The notes under the pieces were generated by a model. The model ran no database searches, was not told where the DNA came from, and worked only from the letters and a program-made list of their open reading frames with translations. From assembly GCF_003063265.1 (NCBI RefSeq), contig NZ_NERU01000006.1, forward strand, positions 62,001 to 126,000: a stretch of 64,000 nt of DNA. Reading direction: 5' to 3'. Positions 44,518 to 55,304 of this stretch are shown here, piece after piece; the first letter of the stretch is position 1, and every line of letters begins with the position of its first letter. Both the position numbers and the translations under genes were made by a program. The stretch comes from Limnohabitans sp. WS1 (lineage in GTDB: Bacteria; Pseudomonadota; Gammaproteobacteria; Burkholderiales; Burkholderiaceae_C).

Positions 44518-45468
44518 ATGAAGCAGCCGCATCTTTTCGACAAGATCGACCTTCAACTCATTCGCACCCTTCACACCTTGCTCACCGAACGCAGTGTCTC
44601 CAAAACCGCCATGCGCCTGGGCCAGCAGCAGCCGGCTGTGTCGGTGGCGCTCAAGCGCCTGCGCGAGCTGACGGGCGACCCGATTTTGGTGCGTTCGGGC
44701 ACCGGCATGGTGCCCACCGATGTGGGCTTGCGCATGCTGGGGCCTGTCACACAGATCTTGCAATCGGCCGAAAATTTGTTTTCGCCCGCTCGGGCGTTTG
44801 ATCCGGCCCACGCGCAAGAGACATTTCGCATTGCCGCCAGCGACACGCTGGACCCGCTGTTTTTGCCCTCGGTCATGGCCCGCATCAAGTCATTGGCGCC
44901 GGGCTGCCGGGTCGAGGTGCATGCCTTGTCGGCGCAGGCGCAATACGCGCACGATCTGGGCCAAGGCCTGATCGACGTGGTGATTGGCAACTGGGCTCAG
45001 CCCAGCGAGGAGCTGCACCGCGCCCAGTTGTTTGAAGACGACATCATGTGTCTCGTCAGCAGCAAACACCCGGCGGTGCGCCGGGGCTGGACGCAAGAAG
45101 ACTGGTTGGCCTGCGAGCACATTGCGCCCATGCCGGCCTATCCGGGTTGGCGCGGCGTGATCGACGAACACCTGGACCGTCTGAACCTGTCGCGCCACAT
45201 TGCCGCACGCTGCGCCCACTTTGGCCTGATGCCGCGCATGGTGGCATCGAGTTTGCTTGTGCTGACCACAGGGCGACACTACTGCCAGCGCTTTCTCGAG
45301 GGCGACCTGCCTTCGGGCTTGGCCTTGCTGCCGTGCCCGGTGCCTTTTCCCAAGATGGTCTATTACCAGCTTTGGCACGAACGCAGCCACAACGCCGAGG
45401 CGGCCCGGTGGCTGCGAGAACAGGTGAAAATCAGCGCTTTGCAGTTGTCGCCCCCGACAGCTGCCTGA
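44518..45468 (+). CDS. LysR family transcriptional regulator
   Basis: A 316-residue LysR regulator: HTH at about residues 25-62 (SVSKTAMRLGQQQPAVSVALKRLREL), effector domain over 95-305. It is followed 39 bases later by the nucleoside-type ABC importer operon on the same strand and may control it, possibly by sensing a purine or nucleoside (inference). Its ATG overlaps the stop of a short upstream ORF. Confidence 0.9.
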   Translation: MKQPHLFDKIDLQLIRTLHTLLTERSVSKTAMRLGQQQPAVSVALKRLRELTGDPILVRSGTGMVPTDVGLRMLGPVTQILQSAENLFSPARAFDPAHAQETFRIAASDTLDPLFLPSVMARIKSLAPGCRVEVHALSAQAQYAHDLGQGLIDVVIGNWAQPSEELHRAQLFEDDIMCLVSSKHPAVRRGWTQEDWLACEHIAPMPAYPGWRGVIDEHLDRLNLSRHIAARCAHFGLMPRMVASSLLVLTTGRHYCQRFLEGDLPSGLALLPCPVPFPKMVYYQLWHERSHNAEAARWLREQVKISALQLSPPTAA

Positions 45469-45507
45469 ACTCTCCTGACGATAAAACCAACTAGAACACC
45501 CACAGAC

Positions 45508-47047
<1,540 letters not shown>

Positions 47048-47061
<14 letters not shown>

Positions 47062-48121
47062 ACCCCGTCCCCAGGCCTCGCGCCTGTGGACTTACGCCTC
47101 GCCCTTGCTGGCGCTGGTGCTCACTGTGCTGCTGGGCGTGGCGCTGTTCATGGCGCTGGGCAAAGACCCGGTGCGCGGGCTGCAGATGTTCTTTTGGGAG
47201 CCCATCAAAACCAGCTACGCGCTGGGCGAGTTGATGGTCAAGGCCACGCCGCTCTTGGTCATTGCTTTGGGTTTGTCGGTGTGTTTCCGGTCCAACGTCT
47301 GGAACATCGGGGCCGAGGGGCAGTTTGTCATTGGCGCAGTGTGCGCCGGGGGCGTGGCGCTCTTGGCCGACAAAGACACGGGTCGCTGGATCGTGTTGGC
47401 CGTGTTGCTGGCGGGTGTGCTCGGCGGCATGTTGTGGGCGGGCATCACGGCGTTGCTGCGCGACCGGTTCAACGCCAGTGAAATTTTGGTCAGCCTGATG
47501 CTGGTGTATGTGGCCGACATGGTGCTGAGCTATCTGGTGTATGGCCCTTGGAAAGACCCGGCGGGTTTCAATTTTCCGCAGTCCAAAACCTTTGAGGCGG
47601 TCACGCAGATTCCGCGTTTGATGGCCGGTTCGCGCGTGAGCGTGGGCTTGCTCTTGGCGCTGGTCGGTGCCGGCTTGCTGTGGGTGTTCTTGTTCCGCAC
47701 GCGGGCGGGCTTTGCCCAGCAAGTGGGTGGTCTGGCCCCAGCAGCGGCGCGTTATGCGGGCTTTTCTTCGCGCAAAGCGCTGTGGGTGGCGTTGCTCACA
47801 TCGGGTGGGGCAGCGGGTTTGGCCGGTGCTTTGGAGGTGGCGGGGCCCATCGGGCAGCTGACGCCTTATGTGCCAGCGGGTTATGGTTTTGCCGCCATCA
47901 TCGTGGCCTTTGTCGGGCGCTTGCACCCGGCGGGCATGGTGCTGTCGGCCGTGCTGATGAGCATGTTCTACATCGGGGGCGAACTCGCGCAGTCGCGCTT
48001 GGGTCTGCCCAAGTCGATCACGGGTGTGTTCCAGGGTTTGCTGCTGTTTTGTTTGTTGGCGTGTGACACGCTGGTGGCCTACCGTTTGCGCTGGGTGGCG
48101 GTCAAGAAAGGAGGCGTGTGA
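47048..48121 (+). CDS. ABC transporter permease, nucleoside type (first)
   Basis: A 357-residue inner-membrane permease of the branched-chain/ribose type (BPD_transp_2), with about nine hydrophobic segments (for example LLALVLTVLLGVALFMAL, ITALLRDRF preceded by GVLGGMLWAG). Motif NVWNIGAEGQFVIGAV is characteristic of nucleoside permeases. It overlaps both neighbours, so it is coupled with the ATPase gene and the second permease gene. Confidence 0.92.
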
Positions 48122-49041
48122 TGGAGTCTTATGCATTGCTGATGGCAGCCACCCTGAATGCGGGCACGGTGTTGGCACTGGCCGCTTTGGGTTTGCTCAT
48201 CAATGAAAAAGCGGGCGTGGTCAACTTGGGGGCCGAGGGCATGATGCTGTGCGCGGCCATCGCGGGCTTTGCCTGCGTGGTGCACACCGGCAACGATTGG
48301 CTCGGCTTTGCTGCGGGCATGGGCGCAGGTGCGGTGCTGGCAGCCATTTTTGGGGTGCTGGTCATTTGGCTGGGCACCAACCAATACGCCACTGGGCTGG
48401 CGCTGAGTCTGTTTGGCGTGGGTTTTTCGGCTTTTGTGGGCATTGGCTATGTGCAAGAGAAGTTGCCCGAGCGCCCCAACTACGCCATTCCAGGTTTGGC
48501 CGACATCCCCCTGGTGGGGCCCGCCTTGTTCAAGCAGCACCCACTCGTGTATGGGGCGATGGCGCTGGTCTTGGTCTTGATCTGGTTTTTGTACAAAACC
48601 CGCACCGGTTTGGTGCTGCGGGCGGTGGGCGAGTCGCCTGCTTCGGCCCACGCTTTGGGCTACCCGGTGCGCCGCATCCGTTTGGCGGCCGTGGTGCTTG
48701 GTGGCGCTTTGTGCGGGCTGGCCGGGGCCTACATCTCGGTGAGTTATACCCCTCTGTGGGTCGAGGGCATGGTGGCGGGCAAGGGCTGGATCGCGCTGGC
48801 GCTGACCACCTTTGCCACCTGGCGTCCGGCACGGGTCTTGCTGGGTGCTTACCTGTTTGGCGGCGTGACCATGCTGCAGTTTCATTTGCAGGGCGTGGGC
48901 GTGCAAGTGCCCAGCCAGTTGCTCACGGCGCTGCCCTACATCGCCACCATCGTGGTCTTGGCATTGATTTCGCGCAACCCGACCTGGATTCGCGTGAACA
49001 TGCCGGCCTCGCTGGGTAAGCCCTTTTATCCCGGTTCATAA
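48121..49041 (+). CDS. ABC transporter permease, nucleoside type (second)
   Basis: A 306-residue permease paralogous to the previous one: LAALGLLINEKAGVVNLGAEGMMLCAA is the family motif. The ATG at 48121 (MESYALLMA) shares one base with the preceding TGA and has AAAGGAGG upstream, so it was preferred over the GTG at 48118. It forms the membrane channel with the first permease. Confidence 0.92.
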   Translation: MESYALLMAATLNAGTVLALAALGLLINEKAGVVNLGAEGMMLCAAIAGFACVVHTGNDWLGFAAGMGAGAVLAAIFGVLVIWLGTNQYATGLALSLFGVGFSAFVGIGYVQEKLPERPNYAIPGLADIPLVGPALFKQHPLVYGAMALVLVLIWFLYKTRTGLVLRAVGESPASAHALGYPVRRIRLAAVVLGGALCGLAGAYISVSYTPLWVEGMVAGKGWIALALTTFATWRPARVLLGAYLFGGVTMLQFHLQGVGVQVPSQLLTALPYIATIVVLALISRNPTWIRVNMPASLGKPFYPGS

Positions 49042-49085
49042 TTGTGTTTTTTCAACCCCTGTAACCCTGTTCCAAAGGACCTGAC

Positions 49086-50225
49086 ATGACAGACATCTCC
49101 AAGCGCTCCATCGTCAAGATGGTGGCCCTGACCGCTGTGGCCGCCGCCGCACTGGTTGGCTGTGGCAAAAAAGAAGAAGCCCCCAAGGCTGAAGCCCCGG
49201 CTGCTGCGCCTGCCAAGGCCGAGCCCCTGAAGATCGCGTTTGCCTACGTCGGCCCTGTGGGCGACGGCGGTTGGACCTTTGCGCACGACAACGGCCGCAA
49301 AGAAGTCGAAAAAGCCTTCGGCGACAAAGTCGTCACCACCTTCGTTGAAAAAGTGCCAGAAAGCGCTGACGCCGAGCGCGTGATCCGCGACATGGTGGGC
49401 CAAGGCAACAAGCTGATTTTTGGGACCACTTTTGGTTACATGGAGCCCATGCTCAAAGTGGCCGCCGACAGCAAAGACGTGAAGTTTGAGCACGCCACCG
49501 GCTACAAAACTGCCGAGAACCTGCGCACTTACGACAGCCGCACCTACGAAGGCGCGTACATGGCCGGCGTGATCGCGGGCAAGATGACCAAGACCAACAC
49601 CCTGGGTGTGGTCGCCTCCATCCCAATCCCTGAAGTGGTGCGCAACATCAACAGCTTCACCATGGGTGCGCAGTCGGTCAACCCCAAGATCAAGACCAAA
49701 GTGGTCTGGGTGAACGAGTGGTTCAACCCACCGAAAGAAACCGAAGCCGCCACTTCGCTGATCAACGGCGGCGCGGACGTGCTGATGCAAAACACCGACT
49801 CGTCGGCTGTGTTGCAGACTGCCGAAAAAATGGGCAAGCGTGCCTTCGGTTGGGACTCTGACATGACCGCCTACGGCCCTAAGGCCCACCTGGGTTCGGC
49901 CGTGATCAACTGGGGCCCTTACTACGTCAAAGCCGTGGGTGAAGCCCTGGAAGGCAAGTGGAGCACTGGCCAAAGCTGGTGGGGCGTGAAAGAAGGCGCG
50001 ATCGACATGGTCAACGTGGCCGCTGACGTGCCAGAAGACACCCAAAAGAAAATCACTGAGATCAAAGCCGGTCTGAAAGACGGCAGCTTCTCCATCTGGA
50101 AAGGCCCGATCGTGGACCAAGCCGGTAAAGAAGTGCTGGCCAAAGACGCTGTTGCCGACGACAAATTCCTGGGTGGCGTGATGTTCTACGTCAAGGGCGT
50201 GGAAGGCAAGATCCCAGGCAAGTGA
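49086..50225 (+). CDS. BMP family ABC substrate-binding lipoprotein
   Basis: A 379-residue periplasmic receptor with lipobox ALVGC (Cys about 26) and an Ala/Pro/Lys/Glu-rich linker before the mature fold. The BMP (Med/PnrA) features are FAYVGPVGDGGWTFAHDNGR and IFGTTFGYMEP. These proteins bind nucleosides or purines for the importer encoded just upstream. It ends in the terminator at 50264. A second, soluble BMP receptor is at 61495. Confidence 0.93.
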   Translation: MTDISKRSIVKMVALTAVAAAALVGCGKKEEAPKAEAPAAAPAKAEPLKIAFAYVGPVGDGGWTFAHDNGRKEVEKAFGDKVVTTFVEKVPESADAERVIRDMVGQGNKLIFGTTFGYMEPMLKVAADSKDVKFEHATGYKTAENLRTYDSRTYEGAYMAGVIAGKMTKTNTLGVVASIPIPEVVRNINSFTMGAQSVNPKIKTKVVWVNEWFNPPKETEAATSLINGGADVLMQNTDSSAVLQTAEKMGKRAFGWDSDMTAYGPKAHLGSAVINWGPYYVKAVGEALEGKWSTGQSWWGVKEGAIDMVNVAADVPEDTQKKITEIKAGLKDGSFSIWKGPIVDQAGKEVLAKDAVADDKFLGGVMFYVKGVEGKIPGK

Positions 50226-50263
50226 TCTGATCTTTTTTTGCGGCGGCATGGTCCGCCCAGTTC

Positions 50264-50296
50264 AACCGCCCGATGTTCATCGGGCGGTTTTTTTTT
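50264..50296 (+). terminator. Rho-independent terminator of the nucleoside importer operon
   Basis: Perfect 11-bp stem AACCGCCCGAT / ATCGGGCGGTT with a GTTC loop, followed by nine T. Confidence 0.95.
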
Positions 50297-50363
50297 GAGT
50301 GCGCGAGCGCAGAAGGGGGGCTTCATCTTGGATGCTCTGAATTGTTAAAACTGCAAAAAATCA

Positions 50364-50392
50364 TTGTTATTAATATTTCTTTGATATACAAT
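50364..50392 (+). promoter_or_regulatory. Sigma-70-type promoter of the Cds6-like gene
   Basis: TTGTTA at 50364-50369 and TACAAT at 50387-50392, separated by 17 bases, in an A+T-rich stretch. The -10 box ends 65 bases before the start codon. Confidence 0.7.
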
Positions 50393-50457
50393 AAAAACAT
50401 CAATTGATTAAAAAGTACCAACAAAATTGGTATTTGATGTTTTCAAGGAAGTTGTCC

Positions 50458-51141
50458 ATGTCCTCCCCGATCGGATCCATTCAAAAATGGGTGTTGTCTG
50501 ACACTTCATGGCCCCAATGGGGCAGGCCTCAATGGCGCCTGACATGGCCCTTCACACGACGGGCCTTGAAGGGGTCTTCCCGCAGAAACCGTTACTTTTT
50601 TTCCATCGTCTGCATCTGGGTGCTGGCGCTTCACTTGACGCACTTGATGGCCAAAAGCGATCACGGGCCCATCGTCTGGGGGCCGCCTGTGGAGCCGCCT
50701 GGCTCGGTCATCGTGACAAACGGTCAGACCGAGCTGACATCGGCCGCATTGCAAGGGCAAGACCGTGCGGACGATGAAAAAAGCGAACTGGCCGATGGTG
50801 AAGTACCGCCCCATGGCTTGAGAGCCACATTGCGTCAGTGGAGTGAGGCATGGCAGCGGCAGGACGTTCCCGCGTATTTGGACATGTACACCCCTGAGTT
50901 TGTGCCCTCAACGGGTTTCAGTCGGGACGCCTGGGTGCAGTCACGAACCCAAAGAATCAGGGAAAAACGCAGCATCCGCCACGAGATGCGCGATCTGGAC
51001 ATTCAAATGAGCACCTCAACAGCGGTGGTCAAATTCACCCAAATTTACCAAGATGAAAAGGTCAAGCTGATCGATCAAAAAACCATGCATTGGGTCTATC
51101 GCGATGGTCTTTGGATGATTTCCTTGGAAAAGACGAACTGA
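50458..51141 (+). CDS. Membrane-anchored NTF2-like protein (L,D-transpeptidase Cds6 C-terminal domain type)
   Basis: A 227-residue protein. One membrane helix lies near the N terminus (FFSIVCIWVLALHLTHLMA, about residues 45-63). The C-terminal 110 residues have the NTF2/SnoaL-like domain typical of the Cds6 family (WSEAWQRQDVPAYLDMYTPEFVPSTGFSRDAWVQ). These domains often follow L,D-transpeptidases; no such catalytic domain is here, so it may act alone or with an unlinked enzyme. The start at 50458 has AGGAAG upstream; an ATG at 50437 is possible. Confidence 0.7.
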   Translation: MSSPIGSIQKWVLSDTSWPQWGRPQWRLTWPFTRRALKGSSRRNRYFFSIVCIWVLALHLTHLMAKSDHGPIVWGPPVEPPGSVIVTNGQTELTSAALQGQDRADDEKSELADGEVPPHGLRATLRQWSEAWQRQDVPAYLDMYTPEFVPSTGFSRDAWVQSRTQRIREKRSIRHEMRDLDIQMSTSTAVVKFTQIYQDEKVKLIDQKTMHWVYRDGLWMISLEKTN

Positions 51142-51197
51142 GCCATGGGTGACAAGGCCGCGAAGGCCTGGTGGGACAATTTACCGATCCGCTCTGA

Positions 51198-52451
51198 ATG
51201 GGCGAACGATGGAAGGATCTGATCTTGTTCAAACACCTCGAATTACCTGGGAGTCCTTGGCGTTCGCTGCGGCAAATTCAGGCCGACTTTGGCGCGACTT
51301 ATTTTGGCAATGCCTTGATCGGCTTCATCTTTGCAGCCACCGGTCCGGTGGCCATCATTTTGTCGGTCGGATCACGGGGTGGTTTGTCGCCACAAGAGCT
51401 GGCCTCTTGGGTGTTTGGTGTGTTTTTTGTCAACGGTTGGGTGACCTTGTTCATGAGCTGGCGCTACGCCACCCCTTTGGCATTTGGCTGGACCATTCCA
51501 GGCACGGTGCTGGTAGGGCCTGCCTTGCAACACCTGAGTTTTCCGCAGGTGATGGGGGCGTTTTATGTCACGAGTGTGCTGATCTTGTTGCTGGGCCTGA
51601 GTGGCTGGGTCAAGCGGGTCATGGCGGTGTTGCCCATGCCCATTGTCATGGGCATGGTGGCCGGGGTGTTTTTGAGATTTGGTCTCGACATTGTGCGTGC
51701 GCTGCACAGCGATGTGGCCATTGCCGCCCCCATGGTGGCCGTGTTTTTGCTGCTCTCGGCCCACGCCAGTTGGGGCAAGCGTCTGCCGCCGGTGATTGGC
51801 GCTTTGCTGGTGGGGGCCGTGGCGGTGGGCTTGTCGGGCAGACTGGACGGTTCGGCGCTGGGGCAGTTGAGCCTGGCGCAGCCCCTCATTCAGGCGCCGG
51901 TCTGGTCATGGGCGGCCATGCTGGAGTTGGTGGTGCCGCTGACCATCACCGTGCTGGTGGTGCAAAACGGTCAAGGTGTGGCGGTGCTTAAAAACGCGGG
52001 GCACGAGCCGCCGGTCAACATGATTGCTGTGGCCTGCGGTCTGGGCGCGGCCGTGAGTGCGGTTTTTGGTGCCGTCAGCACTTGCCTGACCGGTCCCACC
52101 AACGGCTTGTTGACCTCGACTGGTGAAAAAAAACGCCATTACAGCGGTGCTTTGGTGTTTGGCGTCTTGGCTTTGATGTTTGGTTTGATGGCCCCCACCT
52201 TCACCAACTTGATGCTCGCCTGCCCCAAGGAATTCATCATGGTGCTGGGGGGCTTGGCCATGTTGCGGGTCTTGCAGGGGGCTTTTGTGGCCTCGTTTGG
52301 AGCGGGCAAGTTTTCACTGGGTGCCTTGGTCAGCCTGTTGGTCACAGTGGCTGACTTGGGCTTGTTCAACATTGGTGCAGCCTTCTGGGGCCTGGTGGCC
52401 GGCTTCGCCGTGTCTTGGTGGATGGAGCGAGGCGACTTCCAGAAGGCCTGA
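51198..52451 (+). CDS. benE: BenE family benzoate/H+ symporter-like transporter
   Basis: A 417-residue membrane transporter with about twelve hydrophobic segments and family features (FIFAATGPVAIILSVGSRGG, GVFLRFGLDI, LTGPTNGLLTSTGEKKRHYSGALVFG). BenE proteins import benzoate by proton symport; other ligands are possible. Neighbouring genes do not include a benzoate dioxygenase. Confidence 0.88.
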   Translation: MGERWKDLILFKHLELPGSPWRSLRQIQADFGATYFGNALIGFIFAATGPVAIILSVGSRGGLSPQELASWVFGVFFVNGWVTLFMSWRYATPLAFGWTIPGTVLVGPALQHLSFPQVMGAFYVTSVLILLLGLSGWVKRVMAVLPMPIVMGMVAGVFLRFGLDIVRALHSDVAIAAPMVAVFLLLSAHASWGKRLPPVIGALLVGAVAVGLSGRLDGSALGQLSLAQPLIQAPVWSWAAMLELVVPLTITVLVVQNGQGVAVLKNAGHEPPVNMIAVACGLGAAVSAVFGAVSTCLTGPTNGLLTSTGEKKRHYSGALVFGVLALMFGLMAPTFTNLMLACPKEFIMVLGGLAMLRVLQGAFVASFGAGKFSLGALVSLLVTVADLGLFNIGAAFWGLVAGFAVSWWMERGDFQKA

Positions 52452-52459
52452 GGCCCGCT

Positions 52460-53329
52460 TCAGACTTCCTGAACAATGGTGTTGGACAAAACGCCAATGC
52501 CCTCGATCTCGATTTCGCACACGTCACCCGGCACCATCCACACAGGCGGTGTGCGGGCATAACCCACACCAGCGGGGGTGCCGGTGATGATCACGTCACC
52601 GGGCTCCAGCGTCATGCATTCGGTGATGATGACCAGGGCCTCGCGCACGTTCCACAAAAAATCACGCGTGTTGGCGTCTTGCATGACCTGGCCATTCAGG
52701 CGGCTTTGGATGCGCAAGCCCTCTGCACCCACAGGCAATTCATCGGGTGTGACGATCCAAGGGCCAAAGCCTCCGGTGGCATCGAAATTTTTGCCAATCG
52801 TCCATTGCGCCGATTTGCGTTGGTAGTCGCGCAGGCTGCCATCGTTGAAGCAGGCGTAACCAAACACACAGTCCAGGGCATTGTCGGCATGCAGGTGGCG
52901 GGCTTTTTGTCCAATGATGACGGCCAATTCGGCTTCGTAATCCAGTTTGGTGGACACTTTGGGGCGCACGATGGGGCCGTTGTGCGGCGTCATGGAGGTG
53001 GCCACGCGCATGAAAAAGCTGGGGTATTCGGGACGGGCGTTGCCGCCTTCCTTGGCGTGATCGGCGTAATTCAAGCCCATGCACACAATTTTGGGCGGTT
53101 GAGCGATCGGCACTTCAAATTGCACATGGGCCAAAGACTGAAAGGTATCGGCCGGGGTTTGGCTCAGCTTGTGTGCCACGCGTTCGCGCACCACCGGGTC
53201 AAACAAGGCGGAAATTTCGGGGCTGGCGGTGGCATCGAGCATGGCCAAGTCAACGAACTGGTGGGACGTGCCCGAGGGCATGACGCCCACGCGTGCTTGA
53301 CCTTGCTGCACGTAACGAAATAATTTCAT
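52460..53329 (-). CDS. Fumarylacetoacetate hydrolase family protein
   Basis: A 289-residue FAH-family enzyme. Family features are KIVCMGLNYADHAKEGG, LDYEAELAVIIGQKAR (metal-binding Glu/Asp), NDGSLRDYQ and GDVIITGTPAGVGYARTPP. Members include ureidoglycolate lyase-like, acylpyruvate and 2-hydroxyhepta-2,4-dienedioate enzymes; the substrate is not readable here. The ATG at 53329 is chosen; longer readings are not conserved. It is divergent from malonyl-CoA decarboxylase. Confidence 0.9.
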   Translation of the reverse strand: MKLFRYVQQGQARVGVMPSGTSHQFVDLAMLDATASPEISALFDPVVRERVAHKLSQTPADTFQSLAHVQFEVPIAQPPKIVCMGLNYADHAKEGGNARPEYPSFFMRVATSMTPHNGPIVRPKVSTKLDYEAELAVIIGQKARHLHADNALDCVFGYACFNDGSLRDYQRKSAQWTIGKNFDATGGFGPWIVTPDELPVGAEGLRIQSRLNGQVMQDANTRDFLWNVREALVIITECMTLEPGDVIITGTPAGVGYARTPPVWMVPGDVCEIEIEGIGVLSNTIVQEV

Positions 53330-53487
53330 GGTGAGTCTTTCCTGAAGGTGCTGTGTCGGGGCGCGAGGGTGCGCAAATGCGAAGGCTGCATTATCCGAAC
53401 AGGACGGGTTTGAAGGTGTAAGCTTGGCTACAGCGCTTGCAGCTCGCGGATTGCACCGCCACACACATCGCGCCTGAAGGGGGCACC

Positions 53488-54771
53488 ATGCTCGAACGCT
53501 TCATCCAAAACAAGAAACTCGATGCCGCCAAACTGACGGCCAAAAAATTGTTGAGTGCGCGAGGTGAGGCCAACGCCCAAAGCATGGCCATGAAACTCAT
53601 TGAGAGTTACGAGCACCTCGATCCACGCAGCCAGACCGATTTTTTCCACCACCTGTCGAGCCAATTCAATCCCGATCCGGCTTTGGTCTTGGCCGCAGCC
53701 CAGCGCTACCACTCCGAACGCAATGAATCCAGCTTGATCCAGCTGTGTCAGGTGGTGGAGCCCCCTCGGCAAGAGTTGCTGCGTCGTGTGAACAGGGCTC
53801 CTTCGGGCACGGCCACTTTGTTGAAAATGCGCCGCAACCTCTTGTCTTGCCTCAAAGAGCATCCGGCGTTCGAAGCCGCCGACGCGGACTTGCACCATTT
53901 GCTGAGTTCCTGGTTCAACCCCGGTTTTTTGGAGTTGCACCAGATCACATGGAATTCACCGGCGCAGTTGCTCGAAAAAATCATCGAACACGAGTCCGTT
54001 CACGCCATTGACGGGTGGGACGACTTGCGCCGCCGTTTGCAACCCGACCGTCGGTGCTTTGCATTTTTTCATCCCCAACTGCCAGGCGAGCCGCTGATTT
54101 TTGTCGAGGTGGCCTTGGTGTCCCACATGGCCAAAAATGTGGCGGATTTGATCAACAAGCAGGCCCCGGTGGGCGACCCCAAAAGTTTCAAAGCGGCTAT
54201 TTTTTACTCCATCAGCAATTGCCAGCCAGGGTTGAGGGGCGTGTCTTTGGGCAACTTCCTGATCAAACGGGTGGCTCAAAAACTGATTGAGGACATCCCG
54301 ACCCTGAAAATGTTCTCGACCCTCTCGCCCATTCCGGGTTTCACCCAGTGGCTGGATGCTGGCGCTGCCTTGCCCGAAGAAAAGCTCAGTTCGGCTCAGC
54401 AGCGCAAATGGCATGAGGCTAAAAATAGCTTGTCGATTGGCAGCCTGAGCTGGGCAGAACGATTGAAAAATGGCTGGCATCCCGAGCGCAGCGATCCGCA
54501 TGAAAAAACGCCACTCATGCGTCTGTGTGCCCTGTACCTGATGCACAAAACCCCTGAGCCTCAAGGCGACGCCGTGGGTAAATTTCACTTGAGCAACGGA
54601 GCCACCCTGCACCAGATCAATTGGGCTGCCGATCTGTCCTCAAAGGGGCTGCAACAATCGGCCGGGCTGATGGTCAATTACCTTTATGAGCTGGACAAAG
54701 TCGAAGAGCAGCATGAAGCCTTCAGCCACAAGAAGGTCTGCTGGTCACGCGGTGTGGAAAAGCTGGTTTAG
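53488..54771 (+). CDS. Malonyl-CoA decarboxylase
   Basis: A 427-residue malonyl-CoA decarboxylase. The N-terminal helical domain is followed by the GNAT-like catalytic domain with FSTLSPIPGF (276-285, the active serine region) and FHLSNGATLHQINW (His367). It converts malonyl-CoA to acetyl-CoA. The ATG at 53488 has GAAGGGG upstream. It is divergent from an FAH gene and has no malonate transporter next to it, so the malonyl-CoA source is unclear. Confidence 0.93.
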   Translation: MLERFIQNKKLDAAKLTAKKLLSARGEANAQSMAMKLIESYEHLDPRSQTDFFHHLSSQFNPDPALVLAAAQRYHSERNESSLIQLCQVVEPPRQELLRRVNRAPSGTATLLKMRRNLLSCLKEHPAFEAADADLHHLLSSWFNPGFLELHQITWNSPAQLLEKIIEHESVHAIDGWDDLRRRLQPDRRCFAFFHPQLPGEPLIFVEVALVSHMAKNVADLINKQAPVGDPKSFKAAIFYSISNCQPGLRGVSLGNFLIKRVAQKLIEDIPTLKMFSTLSPIPGFTQWLDAGAALPEEKLSSAQQRKWHEAKNSLSIGSLSWAERLKNGWHPERSDPHEKTPLMRLCALYLMHKTPEPQGDAVGKFHLSNGATLHQINWAADLSSKGLQQSAGLMVNYLYELDKVEEQHEAFSHKKVCWSRGVEKLV

Positions 54772-54874
54772 TCGCGACGTGCCGCCTGGTGGCTGCCATG
54801 TCAAACACACGACAGGCTTTCAATGCGATTCTGATAGCCTGAGTTGATTTGCCACATTGATCAGGAAATTAGCT

Positions 54875-55300
54875 GTGAACACTCTGTCCTTGAACCAAGC
54901 CAACCTCATCTTGCAAGGTGCCATCGCGGCTGCGCGAGCCGCCTCCTACAAACCCATGGGCATTGTGGTGCTTGATGCCTCCGGGCAGTTGGTGGCTTTT
55001 GCGCGTGAAGATGGTGCCAGCATGTTCCGCTTTGACATCGCCCGGGGCAAAGCCTGGGGCGCTGTCGGCATGGGCTCGTCCAGCCGTGCTTTGGCCGAAC
55101 GGGCCAAAGACAACCCCAACTTTTTTGTGGCCTTGGCCGCCACGGCAGAGGGCAAGTTTTTGCCACAACCGGGCGCTGTCCTCATCAAGGATGCCCAAGG
55201 CCAGATCTTGGGATCTGCAGGCGCCAGTGGCGGCACCGGTGATGAGGATGAGTTGATTTGCATCGCAGGCATTCAGGCCGCTGGCTTGGTGGCGGGTTGA
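54875..55300 (+). CDS. GlcG/HbpS family heme-binding-like protein
   Basis: A 141-residue GlcG/HbpS-type protein (ANLILQGAIAAARA, MGIVVLDASGQLVAFAREDG, GAVLIKDAQGQILGSAGASGGTGDEDE). This fold is found in proteins linked to glycolate or heme binding; the activity of this one is unknown. The GTG at 54875 has AGGAA upstream. It precedes the dehydrogenase gene by only 4 bases, so the two are likely cotranscribed. Confidence 0.85.
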   Translation: MNTLSLNQANLILQGAIAAARAASYKPMGIVVLDASGQLVAFAREDGASMFRFDIARGKAWGAVGMGSSSRALAERAKDNPNFFVALAATAEGKFLPQPGAVLIKDAQGQILGSAGASGGTGDEDELICIAGIQAAGLVAG

Positions 55301-55304
55301 GGCC

